Positions 8,296-17,034 of a stretch of 64,000 nt of DNA are shown here, one piece after another. Source of the DNA: Pseudomonadota bacterium (GTDB lineage Bacteria; Pseudomonadota; Alphaproteobacteria; Dongiales; Dongiaceae); NCBI GenBank assembly GCA_021792365.1, contig JAJYUT010000001.1:186001-250000 (forward strand), given 5' to 3'. Both the position numbers and the translations under genes were made by a program. A model generated the notes under the pieces. That model saw only the letters and a list, made by a program, of their open reading frames with translations, searched no databases and was not told the DNA's origin. The first letter of the stretch is position 1, and every line of letters starts with the position of its first letter.

Positions 8296-9087
8296 ATGGC
8301 GACACACATGACCGGGACACGAGACGAATGGCTCGCAGCACGGCTCGAGCTGCTCCAGGCAGAGAAGGAGTTCACGCGGCGAAGCGACGAGCTGGCGCGC
8401 CGGCGGCAGGAGCTGCCATGGGTGCGGGTCGACAAAGGCTACCGGTTCGAAACCGACGAAGGAAACGCCTCGCTGCCGGACCTGTTCAGAGGGCGCTCGC
8501 AGCTCCTCGTCTACCATTTCATGTTCGGGCCTGAATACAAGTCAGGGTGTCCGTCCTGCTCGGCCATCGCGGACGGCTTCAACGGAATTGCGACCCACCT
8601 CGCCAACCATGACGTGATGCTCTGGACGGTATCGCGGGCGCCACTCGCGAAGCTGCAAGCCTACAAGCGGCGTCTGGGCTGGACCTTCCCGTGGGCCTCG
8701 TCGTTCGCGAGCGACTTCAACGCCGATTTCAATGTCTGGTTCAGCGAGCAGCAGCAGCGCGAGAGCGGCATCGAATACAATTATCAGCGCGAGCCGGCGC
8801 TGACGAAGAGCGGCAACGACCGGCCCGCGATCTCCTCGCGGGAGACACCCGATGGGGCGGCCCAGGGCGCGGCCATGACCGGTACCGACGTGGCCACCTA
8901 CGCGCGGGAGCGGCCGGGTTTGAGCGCCTTCGTGCTGGAGGACGACGTGATCTATCACACCTACTCGACCTACTCCCGCGGGCTGGATGGTCTCTGGAAC
9001 GCGTACCAGTGGCTCGACCGCGCGCCCAAGGGGCGCAATGAGCCCGGCTATTGGTGGCGTCGCCACGACGAGTACGACGAGCACTGA
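8296..9087 (+). CDS. DUF899 thioredoxin-like family protein
   Basis: 263 residues. FMFGPEYKSGCPSCSAIADGF (about 75-95) and the sequence around DVMLWTVSRAPLAKLQAYK are typical of DUF899, a thioredoxin-fold family; the CPSC motif is a plausible redox site. The C-terminal part has HTYSTYSRGLDGLWNAYQWLD and GYWWRRHDEY, also family features. The ATG at 8296 follows aaaggagaagagcg, a strong ribosome binding site, which rules out an upstream GTG. It lies inside the arsR operon, flanked by two SRPBCC genes. Substrate unknown. Confidence 0.88.
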   Translation: MATHMTGTRDEWLAARLELLQAEKEFTRRSDELARRRQELPWVRVDKGYRFETDEGNASLPDLFRGRSQLLVYHFMFGPEYKSGCPSCSAIADGFNGIATHLANHDVMLWTVSRAPLAKLQAYKRRLGWTFPWASSFASDFNADFNVWFSEQQQRESGIEYNYQREPALTKSGNDRPAISSRETPDGAAQGAAMTGTDVATYARERPGLSAFVLEDDVIYHTYSTYSRGLDGLWNAYQWLDRAPKGRNEPGYWWRRHDEYDEH

Positions 9088-9123
9088 GCGATTCCGCGGA
9101 TACCGTATGGAAGGAAGAACACC

Positions 9124-9657
9124 ATGGATGGATCGATTCTCGATTTGCACACCGTCGAGTTCAAGCGCCTGATCCCAGGCCCGATCGAGCTGGCCTGGGA
9201 GTACCTGACCAAGACAGAGCTGATAAAGACTTGGTTCGCCGATGTCACGATCGAGCCGCGCGTGGGGGGCGCGGTCACGATCCGCTTCAGCGACGATGAG
9301 TCCCGCAACACCACCGGCGTCCGCGGCACCGTCCGCGAGTTCCGCGAGCCGCATGTCGTCGCGTTCACATGGTTCCAGCAGCGCCTGCAGCCGGACGGCT
9401 CCCGCAAGGGTGTCGATGAAGGGTCGGTGCGGTTCGAGCTGTCGGAACGGGGCGACAAGGTGCTGCTGACTCTGCTCCACACCGGCCTTCCGATCCATGA
9501 GCTGGCCGATCACAGCGCCGGTTGGCACTCCTTCCTCGACAACCTCGATTCGCTCATGTCCGGCCGGGGCAAGATCGATTTCATGGCGGTCTTCAACGAC
9601 CGGCGTCCGCGCTATGCGGAGCGCATCGCGGCCCTGCAGCAATCGGGAGCCGCGTGA
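9124..9657 (+). CDS. SRPBCC (AHSA1-like) domain protein, copy 2
   Basis: 177 residues, paralogous to the product of 7736-8278 along the whole length. LDLHTVEFKRLIPGPIEL and TELIKTWFADVTIEPR differ from copy 1 at only a few positions, while the region around residues 57-66 (DDESRNTT) has diverged and is a candidate ligand-specificity segment. A ribosome binding site (ggaagaacacc) precedes the ATG. The stop overlaps the next start (TGATG). Confidence 0.88.
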   Translation: MDGSILDLHTVEFKRLIPGPIELAWEYLTKTELIKTWFADVTIEPRVGGAVTIRFSDDESRNTTGVRGTVREFREPHVVAFTWFQQRLQPDGSRKGVDEGSVRFELSERGDKVLLTLLHTGLPIHELADHSAGWHSFLDNLDSLMSGRGKIDFMAVFNDRRPRYAERIAALQQSGAA

Positions 9658-10016
9658 TGGGCGACGTCCGTTATCGCGGCGGCAACAACGTCGCCATGAA
9701 GCTGCCGCCGCATCATTTCGACGGCGCGGTGAAGTTCTACCGCGACACGCTCGGACTCAAGGTCGAGGATCACGGCGAATCCAAGCTGGTGGAGTTCGGG
9801 CCGATCCGGCTGTGGCTGGACCCGTGCCCGCAATTCTCCCAGACCGAGCTGTGGCTGGAGGTGGTCGCGAGCGATAGCGACGCCGCCGCGACTCATCTGG
9901 GCGACCAAGAGGTCGTGCGCTGCGACCCGATCGAAAAGCTGCCGGAGGGGTTCCGCGGCTTCTGGATTGCCAGCCCGGCGAACATCGTGCACATCGTCTC
10001 GGAAAGCGGCATCTAG
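9657..10016 (+). CDS. VOC (glyoxalase/bleomycin-resistance-like) family protein
   Basis: 119 residues, a single VOC module pair. Visible features are FDGAVKFYRDTLGLKVED, SKLVEFGPIRLWLD, and the C-terminal FWIASPANIVHIVS. The metal-site positions are not clearly all present (His near the start and a late acidic residue are uncertain), so enzymatic activity cannot be assumed. Translationally coupled to the preceding SRPBCC gene, it is the last member of the arsR operon; a 125-bp gap follows before pdxY. Confidence 0.8.
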   Translation: MGDVRYRGGNNVAMKLPPHHFDGAVKFYRDTLGLKVEDHGESKLVEFGPIRLWLDPCPQFSQTELWLEVVASDSDAAATHLGDQEVVRCDPIEKLPEGFRGFWIASPANIVHIVSESGI

Positions 10017-10141
10017 CCAGCGCCAACAATGTCTGGCGACAAGATCGGCCCCAAACAGGGGCCGATTTCGCTTGCAAGCCGGGCTGCGATCAGGAGGATA
10101 CCGGGCGTCCTGCCATCCATAGCCCCGCGTCCGCCCGGTTC

Positions 10142-10954
10142 ATGAACATCCTCTCCATCCAGTCCCAAGTCGTCTACGGCCATGTCGGCAATTCCGCCGC
10201 GGCTTTCGTCTTGCAGCGCCAGGGCCACGCGGTGTGGCAGGTGCCGACGGTGCTGTTCTCCAACCACCTCGGCAAGCCGACCTTCCGCGGCCGCGCTGTC
10301 CCGGCGGAGCAGGCGCGCGACCTGATCGAGGGGCTGAAGGAACTGGGCTATCTCGACCACGTCGATATGCTGCTGACGGGCTATCTTGGGACGCCGGACA
10401 CCGCCCTTCTGGCGGCAGAACTGGCCGGCATCATCCGCGCCGAGAAGCCGCACGCCATCTTCGCCTGCGATCCGGTGATGGGCGACGACGACGCGCTCTA
10501 TGTGAAGCCCGACCTGGCCGACGCGATCACCAACGACCTCGTGCCGATCGCCGATGTGCTGCTGCCCAACATCTTCGAGCTGGCGCGCCTCACCGGCCGC
10601 ACGGTCAAGGACGGCAAGACGGCGCTCGAGGCTGCACAGGCCTTGCAGCAGAAATCCGGCGTGAAGGTGCTGGTGGCGACCGGTATCCCCGCCGACCGGC
10701 CAGACCGCATCGCGGCCCTGGCGCTGGACGGCGGCGCGATGCATCGCGCCGAGGCCCCGCGGCGCAACCTGCGCGTCTCAGGGACCGGCGACACCTTCAC
10801 CGCCCTGTTCACCGGCCAATACATGCGCGATCGGGACGCGGAAGGCGCGCTGCATTTCGCGATGCGCGCGATGGACGTGATCTGCGCCGCCACCGAAGCT
10901 GCCGATGCCGACGAGCTGCTGATTGTGCAGACGCAGGACGACTGGGCGAAGTAG
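10142..10954 (+). CDS. pdxY: Pyridoxal kinase PdxY
   Basis: 270 residues, ribokinase superfamily. It phosphorylates pyridoxal to pyridoxal 5'-phosphate in vitamin B6 salvage. Key features are the N-terminal ILSIQSQVVYGHVGNSAA, FACDPVMGDDD, LLPNIFELARLTG and the anion-hole/catalytic motif GTGDTFTALFTGQ near 221-233, with the Asp acting as base. Length and order match PdxY rather than PdxK or ThiD. It appears to be a single-gene unit. Confidence 0.93.
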   Translation: MNILSIQSQVVYGHVGNSAAAFVLQRQGHAVWQVPTVLFSNHLGKPTFRGRAVPAEQARDLIEGLKELGYLDHVDMLLTGYLGTPDTALLAAELAGIIRAEKPHAIFACDPVMGDDDALYVKPDLADAITNDLVPIADVLLPNIFELARLTGRTVKDGKTALEAAQALQQKSGVKVLVATGIPADRPDRIAALALDGGAMHRAEAPRRNLRVSGTGDTFTALFTGQYMRDRDAEGALHFAMRAMDVICAATEAADADELLIVQTQDDWAK

Positions 10955-10986
10955 GAATCGGCAGCCGGATCTTCGATCGCGCGGCT

Positions 10987-11859
10987 CTATGCGGCGCTGC
11001 CGACCAGAGCAGGAGAAGGATGTTCGCGAAAGGCCGTCGCCAGCATCCTCAGGGCGCCGCGGGACCTTGCATCCGAGAGCCTCGACAGCAGCACGATTTC
11101 CGATGAGGGAAGCGGCGGAAGCCCGAAACGCTGGCTGATCTCGACCGTGCCGGGCGGCGCAAGCCGATGAGAGAAGATTGCTGCGGCGAGCCCGGCCGAG
11201 ACGGCGTCAGAAACGCCGAAGGTGCCACACCCCAGGAACACCTCGGTCCACGCGATCCCCGCCGCGTCGAGCGCACGGGCCGCGACATCCCGGATGCCGC
11301 AGGCTGGAGACGATGACGCCAATCGCAGCGGTTCACCGGACCGGTGGACAAATCCCGGCGCTGCGAACCAGCCGAAACGTTCCAGCGCAAGCACTTCACC
11401 ATCGCGGCGGTCGTCCTCGCGACGGATGATGGCCGCATCGATTACCCCGCGGTCGAGCGCATCCAGCAGCGCGATCGAATTGTCGAGCCGCACCTCGAGG
11501 AGCAATGCGGGGTCATGCGCGTTCAGCCGGGCGAGTATGGTCGGAACCTCTACCCCTCCGACGTGGGTCGCGATGCCGAGCGCGAAGTGGCGGCGTCCCG
11601 GTTGCAGGCTTGCGACCGCGCGCTCGTGGGCAGCCAGAAAGTCGCGCGCGAATTCGATGAACACCGCGCCCTGGGCCGAAAGACGCACCAGCCGTGGCGT
11701 CCGTTCGATCAGCCGGTCGCCGATCCGCTCTTCCAGCCGTTTCAGCTTGACGCTGATCGCGCCTTGCGTGGTGCCGAGCGCCCTAGCCGCGCGCGTGAAG
11801 CTCCGATGATCGGCAATCGCCACGAAGGCCTGGACGGCCTCGACATCCAACATGGTCAT
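10987..11859 (-). CDS. LysR-family transcriptional regulator
   Basis: 290 residues. The N-terminal winged helix-turn-helix (about 5-65) is clear: VQAFVAIADHRSFTRAARAL, then GAISVKLKRLEERIGDRLIER. The remainder is the periplasmic-binding-like effector domain. It is divergently transcribed from the MFS transporter gene at 12029, with 169 bp between, the usual arrangement for a LysR regulator and its target. An export substrate may therefore act as inducer. Effector unknown. Confidence 0.92.
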   Translation of the reverse strand: MTMLDVEAVQAFVAIADHRSFTRAARALGTTQGAISVKLKRLEERIGDRLIERTPRLVRLSAQGAVFIEFARDFLAAHERAVASLQPGRRHFALGIATHVGGVEVPTILARLNAHDPALLLEVRLDNSIALLDALDRGVIDAAIIRREDDRRDGEVLALERFGWFAAPGFVHRSGEPLRLASSSPACGIRDVAARALDAAGIAWTEVFLGCGTFGVSDAVSAGLAAAIFSHRLAPPGTVEISQRFGLPPLPSSEIVLLSRLSDARSRGALRMLATAFREHPSPALVGSAA

Positions 11860-12028
11860 GCCAGCTATCCGATTTCGTTGTCTCTGAAATAGTCAATCAC
11901 CTGGTTCCAAGATCATCAAGCCACCCCCACCTCCACTCCGCAAAGCAATTCTCGGAGGGCGAGCGGCGGGCCCGCTCGCCATCTTCGGATTGCTGGCTTG
12001 CCGTTCCAAAAGCTCGAAAGGCTGAACC

Positions 12029-13537
12029 ATGCCGCCTGCCTTGACGCGCCAAAGTGCGATCGCCCTCTCCGCTGTGTGCCTATCCTGTCTGATGTTCGGA
12101 CTGGAGATTTCCAGTATCCCGGCAATCCTTCCGACGCTGGAGCGGGAACTCCACGCCGACTTCAAGCAGCTCCAGTGGATCATGAATGCCTATACCATCG
12201 CCGTAACGACAGTGCTGATGGCAACCGGAACGCTGGCCGACCGCTACGGGCGCAAACGCATCTTCATGATCTCCGTCCTTGCATTCGGCCTGACATCACT
12301 GATCTGCGGCGTGACGGAGAATGTCCTTACGCTCATTGTGGCCCGGTTTCTTCAGGGCCTGAGCGGCGGAGCAATGCTGATCTGTCAGGTTGCCGTGCTG
12401 TCGCACCAATTCCAGGGCGGGCGGGAACGCGCGCTCGCCTTTGCCTGGTGGGGCGTCATCTTCGGAATCGGCCTTGGCTTCGGCCCGATCATCGGCGGCG
12501 CGATTGTCGCGGTACTGGATTGGACGTGGGTGTTCCTCGTCCACGTGGCGTTCGCGGTCCTGGCATTCGTCCTCGCGCTGGGCGGCATCCAGGAATCGAG
12601 GGACCCGATGGCGGGCAGTCTCGACGTTGCCGGCATCCTGACGTTGTCGCTGTCGGTCTTCTGCCTGGCACTCTACATCACGCAGGGACCCGATCTTGGC
12701 TTCACCAGCACGACCGGGCTTGCGATCCTTGGTGTCTCGGTCGCGAGCCTGATTGCCTTTCTCGTCGCGGAGAAACTCAATCCGCGGCCGATGTTTGACT
12801 TCTCGGTCTTTCGTATCCCCGCGTTCTCGGGCGCCCTCATCGGATCGGCCGCCATGAACATCAGCTTCTGGCCCTTCATGATCTACCTGCCCATCTGGTT
12901 CCAAGCCGGGCTGGGTTATGACAGCGTGTCCGCCGGGCTCGCCTTGCTTGCCTATACCCTGCCGCCCCTGGTGATGCCGCCGATCGGCGAGCGGCTTTCG
13001 CTGCGTTACCGGCCTGGTCTCGTCATACCAGCCGGACTCTTCACGATCGGCCTAGGCTTCATGCTGATGAAGGCCGGCAGCGCCGTTGCGCAGCCGGACT
13101 GGTTGACGATGCTGCCCGGCTGCCTGATCGCCGGCCTCGGCCTCGGCCTGACCAACACGCCCGTCACAAACACGACCACGGGCTCGGTCTCGAGCGACCG
13201 CGCCGGGATGGCTTCGGGGATCGACATCAGCGCACGCATGATATCGCTCGCGGTCAATATAGCGGTGATGGGCTTTATCCTGGCGAGCGGCGCGGCGACT
13301 TATCTTGAAGGTGTCCTACTGGAGCAGGTGGACGCTTCCGAACTGTGGCTGCTCGCTGAGCGGATCGCTTCCGGCAATGCCGCGTCGGCACCTGGTTTGT
13401 CAGCGACCGCGATTCACGGAGCGCTGACGCAAGGTTTCGGCTGGGTGATGCTCTATGGCGGGGTCGGCGTTTGGGCGCTGGCCCGGCTCAGCTTCCTGCT
13501 CTTCAACGCGCGCGGGCTTCGACCGGCATTGGACTGA
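12029..13537 (+). CDS. MFS transporter, DHA2 (EmrB/QacA-like) drug exporter family
   Basis: 502 residues with about 14 hydrophobic helices, matching the 14-helix DHA2 class of proton-driven exporters. Motif A appears as GTLADRYGRKRIFM near 71-84. LERELHADFKQLQWIMNAYTIA is typical of the first helices, and the motif C region GLGFGPIIGGAIV is present. It is probably controlled by the divergent LysR gene. Substrate cannot be deduced; it may be a drug or a metabolite. The ATG at 12029 follows gaaaggctgaacc. Confidence 0.9.
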   Translation: MPPALTRQSAIALSAVCLSCLMFGLEISSIPAILPTLERELHADFKQLQWIMNAYTIAVTTVLMATGTLADRYGRKRIFMISVLAFGLTSLICGVTENVLTLIVARFLQGLSGGAMLICQVAVLSHQFQGGRERALAFAWWGVIFGIGLGFGPIIGGAIVAVLDWTWVFLVHVAFAVLAFVLALGGIQESRDPMAGSLDVAGILTLSLSVFCLALYITQGPDLGFTSTTGLAILGVSVASLIAFLVAEKLNPRPMFDFSVFRIPAFSGALIGSAAMNISFWPFMIYLPIWFQAGLGYDSVSAGLALLAYTLPPLVMPPIGERLSLRYRPGLVIPAGLFTIGLGFMLMKAGSAVAQPDWLTMLPGCLIAGLGLGLTNTPVTNTTTGSVSSDRAGMASGIDISARMISLAVNIAVMGFILASGAATYLEGVLLEQVDASELWLLAERIASGNAASAPGLSATAIHGALTQGFGWVMLYGGVGVWALARLSFLLFNARGLRPALD

Positions 13538-13553
13538 CGTTCCGCACGATCTT

Positions 13554-13589
13554 GGCCCACCTTCCAGTTACAAAGGGCGAAGGTGGGCC
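13554..13589. terminator. Hairpin between convergent MFS and asd genes
   Basis: A perfect 11-bp inverted repeat (ggcccaccttc / gaaggtgggcc) with a 14-nt loop lies between two convergent genes. It can fold on either transcript. No T-tract follows on either side, so it may slow polymerase, protect 3' ends or only be a weak terminator. Confidence 0.5.
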
Positions 13590-13606
13590 TATGAGCGCTC
13601 GAGATG

Positions 13607-14638
<1,032 letters not shown>

Positions 14639-14661
14639 GACTCGCTCCTTCGCCTAAAAGC

Positions 14662-14687
14662 AAAAGGGCCGCATCTTGCTGCGGCCC
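14662..14687 (-). terminator. Intrinsic terminator in the asd leader
   Basis: On the minus strand GGGCCGCA (14687-14680) pairs perfectly with TGCGGCCC (14673-14666) around a 6-nt loop and is followed by TTTTGCTTTT. It lies 24 bp before the asd start codon and after the leader peptide stop, exactly where an attenuator terminator would be placed. Confidence 0.82.
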
Positions 14688-14717
14688 CCTGGTTTCCTTC
14701 GATCCGTCGAGATCCCG

Positions 14718-14789
14718 TCAGGCCGCGCTCCACCACCCGGTCTTGGTGCCGGTGGTCTTGGTCTTGAGGGTGATCACGGCCTGGATCAC
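14718..14789 (-). CDS. Thr/Lys-rich leader peptide of asd (23 residues)
   Basis: A short frame starts at GTG 14789 and stops at TGA 14718-14720. It is preceded by AGGGA eight bases upstream, a fair ribosome binding site. The peptide reads MIQAVITLKTKTTGTKTGWW then SAA. Codons 7-17 include six Thr (all ACC) and three Lys (all AAG), the end-products of the pathway that asd feeds. It ends 79 bp before asd, ahead of the terminator. The two Trp codons form part of a pairing segment, so they may be there for RNA structure. The same frame stays open upstream, but the position, ribosome binding site and codon content favour the short peptide. Confidence 0.65.
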   Translation of the reverse strand: MIQAVITLKTKTTGTKTGWWSAA

Positions 14790-15019
14790 GTTGCAAATCC
14801 CTAAATGGAGCCTCCGGCTCCCGTCGGCGGCTCTTTTACAGGGGTTTGCCAATCCTGTCGACAGAAAACTGACGGGAAAGCCGGCGAAACGCCGGTCCTG
14901 CTGTTCTTTCATATTCTGGAATAGTTTCTCCATTTCATGCCTACTTCCGCCCGGCCATGAAATGATCATCTTAGCGGGTGAAGCGGGCGCAGCGCGCGCT
15001 GATGCACAGGGAGACATTC

Positions 15020-15631
15020 ATGAAGCTCTACTATCACCCGCTCTCCGGCCATGCCCACCGCGTCCATCTGTTCCTGTCGCTGGTCGGCGTCCCACATGAA
15101 CTGGTCACGCTCGATCTCATGGCCGGGGCGCACAAGACGCCGGAATTTCTGAAGCTGAACCGCTTCGGACAAGTGCCGGTGCTCGACGATGGCGGCACCA
15201 TCATCAGCGATTCAAACGCTATCCTGGTCTATCTCGCCAAAAAGCATGGCCGCGCCGATTGGCTGCCGGAAGATCCGGAGGCGGCCGCAGCCGTGCAGCG
15301 CTGGCTGTCGGTCGCGGCGGGGCAGATCGCTTTCGGCCCGGCCGCGGCGCGCCTCGTCACCTTGTTCGGGGCGAAATTCGATGCGGAGGAAGTCATCCGC
15401 CGCGCCCACGCCGTGCTGACGGTGATCGACGCGGAACTGGCGGAGCGCGACTGGATCGCCACCCAGCGCCCGACCATCGCCGATGTCGCGCTCTACAGCT
15501 ACATCGCCCGTGCGCCGGAGGGGAATGTCGATCTTTCCGCCTATGGCAATGTCCGCAATTGGCTTGCGCGGGTCGAGGCCCTGCCGGGATTCGTCCCGTT
15601 CCAGAAGACGCCCATCGGGCGCGCGGCCTGA
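15020..15631 (+). CDS. Glutathione S-transferase family protein
   Basis: 203 residues with an N-terminal thioredoxin-like domain (about 1-80) and a helical C-terminal domain. [18 protein letters not shown] carries the N-terminal catalytic region with Ser/His at the position used by bacterial GSTs, FGQVPVLDD holds the cis-proline, and [17 protein letters not shown] the glutathione-binding Ser. The start at ATG 15020 follows cagggagacattc; an upstream start at 14978 would add an unlikely N-terminal extension. Divergent from asd. Substrate unknown. Confidence 0.92.
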   Translation: MKLYYHPLSGHAHRVHLFLSLVGVPHELVTLDLMAGAHKTPEFLKLNRFGQVPVLDDGGTIISDSNAILVYLAKKHGRADWLPEDPEAAAAVQRWLSVAAGQIAFGPAAARLVTLFGAKFDAEEVIRRAHAVLTVIDAELAERDWIATQRPTIADVALYSYIARAPEGNVDLSAYGNVRNWLARVEALPGFVPFQKTPIGRAA

Positions 15632-15640
15632 GTCCGGATC

Positions 15641-16606
15641 ATGGCAAGCGCACTGGACACTCTGCCCGCTTCGCCCTGGCACGATGGCGAGGTCGCGATG
15701 CAGCGCACAACGGGCGCCGCCGACAAGCTGGCGGCGCGCGGAAACCTGCTGCGCGATCACATGAGCGACCAGCATCGCCAGTTCTATGCGCAACTGCCTT
15801 TCCTTATCGCCGGTGCGGTGGACAGCGCGGGCGATCCCTGGGCCACCATCCTCTCCGGCGAACCGGGTTTCCTTCATGCGCCCGACCCGCACCGCCTGAG
15901 CATCGCCACGTCGCGCGATCCCGGCGATCCTGCTGATGAAGGCATGGAGGACGGCGACGCGATCGGCCTGCTCGGGATCGAGTTGCACACCCGGCGCCGC
16001 AATCGCTTGAACGGGCTGGTGGAGCGCCACGGCGCCGATTCGTTCCATGTCACCGTGCAGCAGAGCTTCGGCAATTGCCCGCAATACATCCAGGCGCGGG
16101 ATTTCCGCTTCGTGCGCGATCCCGCCCTGCGCGCAGGCCGGTTGCCGCACGCGCTGGAGCGATCGGACGCGCGCGTCCGCGCCATGATCGCCGCAGCCGA
16201 TACCTTCTTCGTCGCCTCCTACATCGACCGCCGGGATGGCACGCGCGAGGTTGACGTGTCGCATCGCGGCGGCAGGCCGGGCTTCGTGCGCGTGGGTGAT
16301 GATGGCGCGCTGACCATCCCGGATTTCTCCGGCAACCGCTTCTTCAATACGCTCGGCAACATCCTCACCAACCCGAAAGCGGGGCTGCTGTTCGTGGATT
16401 TCGAGACCGGCGACCTGCTGCAGCTTTCCGGCAGTGCGGACGTGATCCTCGATTCGCCCGAGATCGCCCGTTTTCAGGGCGCCGAGCGGCTGTGGCGTGT
16501 CACGCCGCGCCGCATCCACCTTCGGCCCGACGCGCTGCCGCTGCGCTGGACCTTCCGGCAGGACGGCTGGTCGCCGCAGGCGCTGAAGACCGGCGCCTGG
16601 ACATAG
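15641..16606 (+). CDS. PNPOx-like flavin-binding family protein
   Basis: 321 residues. The split beta-barrel fold of the pyridoxamine 5'-phosphate oxidase superfamily is suggested by QLPFLIAGAVDSAGDPWATILSG-like segments near 48-70 and by the second half DTFFVASYIDRR...VDVSHRGGRPGFV...LTIPDFSGNRFFNTLGNI (about 190-245), which resembles the flavin and phosphate-binding part of general-stress PNPOx proteins. FVDFETGDLLQLSGSA follows. It starts 9 bp after the GST gene and is likely in the same operon. No ferredoxin domain is seen. Exact reaction unknown. Confidence 0.8.
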   Translation: MASALDTLPASPWHDGEVAMQRTTGAADKLAARGNLLRDHMSDQHRQFYAQLPFLIAGAVDSAGDPWATILSGEPGFLHAPDPHRLSIATSRDPGDPADEGMEDGDAIGLLGIELHTRRRNRLNGLVERHGADSFHVTVQQSFGNCPQYIQARDFRFVRDPALRAGRLPHALERSDARVRAMIAAADTFFVASYIDRRDGTREVDVSHRGGRPGFVRVGDDGALTIPDFSGNRFFNTLGNILTNPKAGLLFVDFETGDLLQLSGSADVILDSPEIARFQGAERLWRVTPRRIHLRPDALPLRWTFRQDGWSPQALKTGAWT

Positions 16607-16608
16607 CG

Positions 16609-16956
16609 CTACATCGCGCGGCCGTCGAAATCGATCACCGGCAACGCAGCGAGGTCAACGCCCTCCAGGCAGCGGACGTTGACGTAGGCGCTGCGCTCCT
16701 CCTTGGACTCTGCCTCTTCCGCGAACGGATGCATGCCGCAGGCCTGGCAGAAGAGATGCGCGATGGTGTGCGTGTTGAACGTGTAGCTGCCGATGCCCTG
16801 CCCCGAGCCCCGCAGGCGCAGATTGCCACGGGGCACGGCCCACAGCAGCGCGCCCTTGCGCGCGCAGATCGAGCAATTGCAGGACACGACCTCTCTCAGC
16901 TCGCCCTCGACCTCGAACGCGATGTTGCCGCAATGGCAGCTGCCTTTGTAGAGCAT
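16609..16956 (-). CDS. GFA/CENP-V domain protein (glutathione-dependent formaldehyde-activating enzyme-like)
   Basis: 115 residues, one GFA domain. The zinc ligands are visible as GSCHCGNIAFEVEGE near the N-terminus, SCNCSICARKGALLW near 29-43, and HLFCQACGMHPF near 65-80. The family includes Gfa-like proteins and many of unknown activity, so a formaldehyde role is only a family label here. Convergent with the PNPOx-like gene, whose stop lies 2 bp away. Confidence 0.88.
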   Translation of the reverse strand: MLYKGSCHCGNIAFEVEGELREVVSCNCSICARKGALLWAVPRGNLRLRGSGQGIGSYTFNTHTIAHLFCQACGMHPFAEEAESKEERSAYVNVRCLEGVDLAALPVIDFDGRAM

Positions 16957-17034
16957 GTCCTCTCCCTATGACTTGGCCATATCGACGCCGGCTCTCAAAA
17001 GAGCCAATCGCCGCGTTGACGATGCCCGCCGCGA

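Larger units (their letters stand above)
14662..14789 (-). promoter_or_regulatory. Candidate Thr/Lys-responsive transcription attenuator of asd
   Basis: Four pairing segments can be read on the minus strand. Segment 1 is ACCACCGG (14756-14749) within Thr-Thr-Gly codons. Segment 2 starts with CCGGGTGGT (14740-14732), complementary to segment 1 apart from one bulged G, and ends with GCGGCCT (14726-14720). Segment 3 is GGGCCGC (14687-14681), which can pair with GCGGCCT (one G-U pair). Segment 4 is the 3' arm of the terminator, which needs the same segment 3 bases. A ribosome stalled on Thr/Lys codons would cover segment 1, free segment 2 to hold segment 3, and prevent the terminator. This is inferred from sequence only. 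Confidence 0.7.

Noticed and set aside
14718-15017. The longer minus-strand reading of the leader frame as a 99-residue protein
   Set aside because: It starts within the divergent GST gene's upstream region, has no ribosome binding site at its first ATG, and its upstream half shows no coding character. The 23-residue peptide has the SD sequence, codon content and position of a leader.
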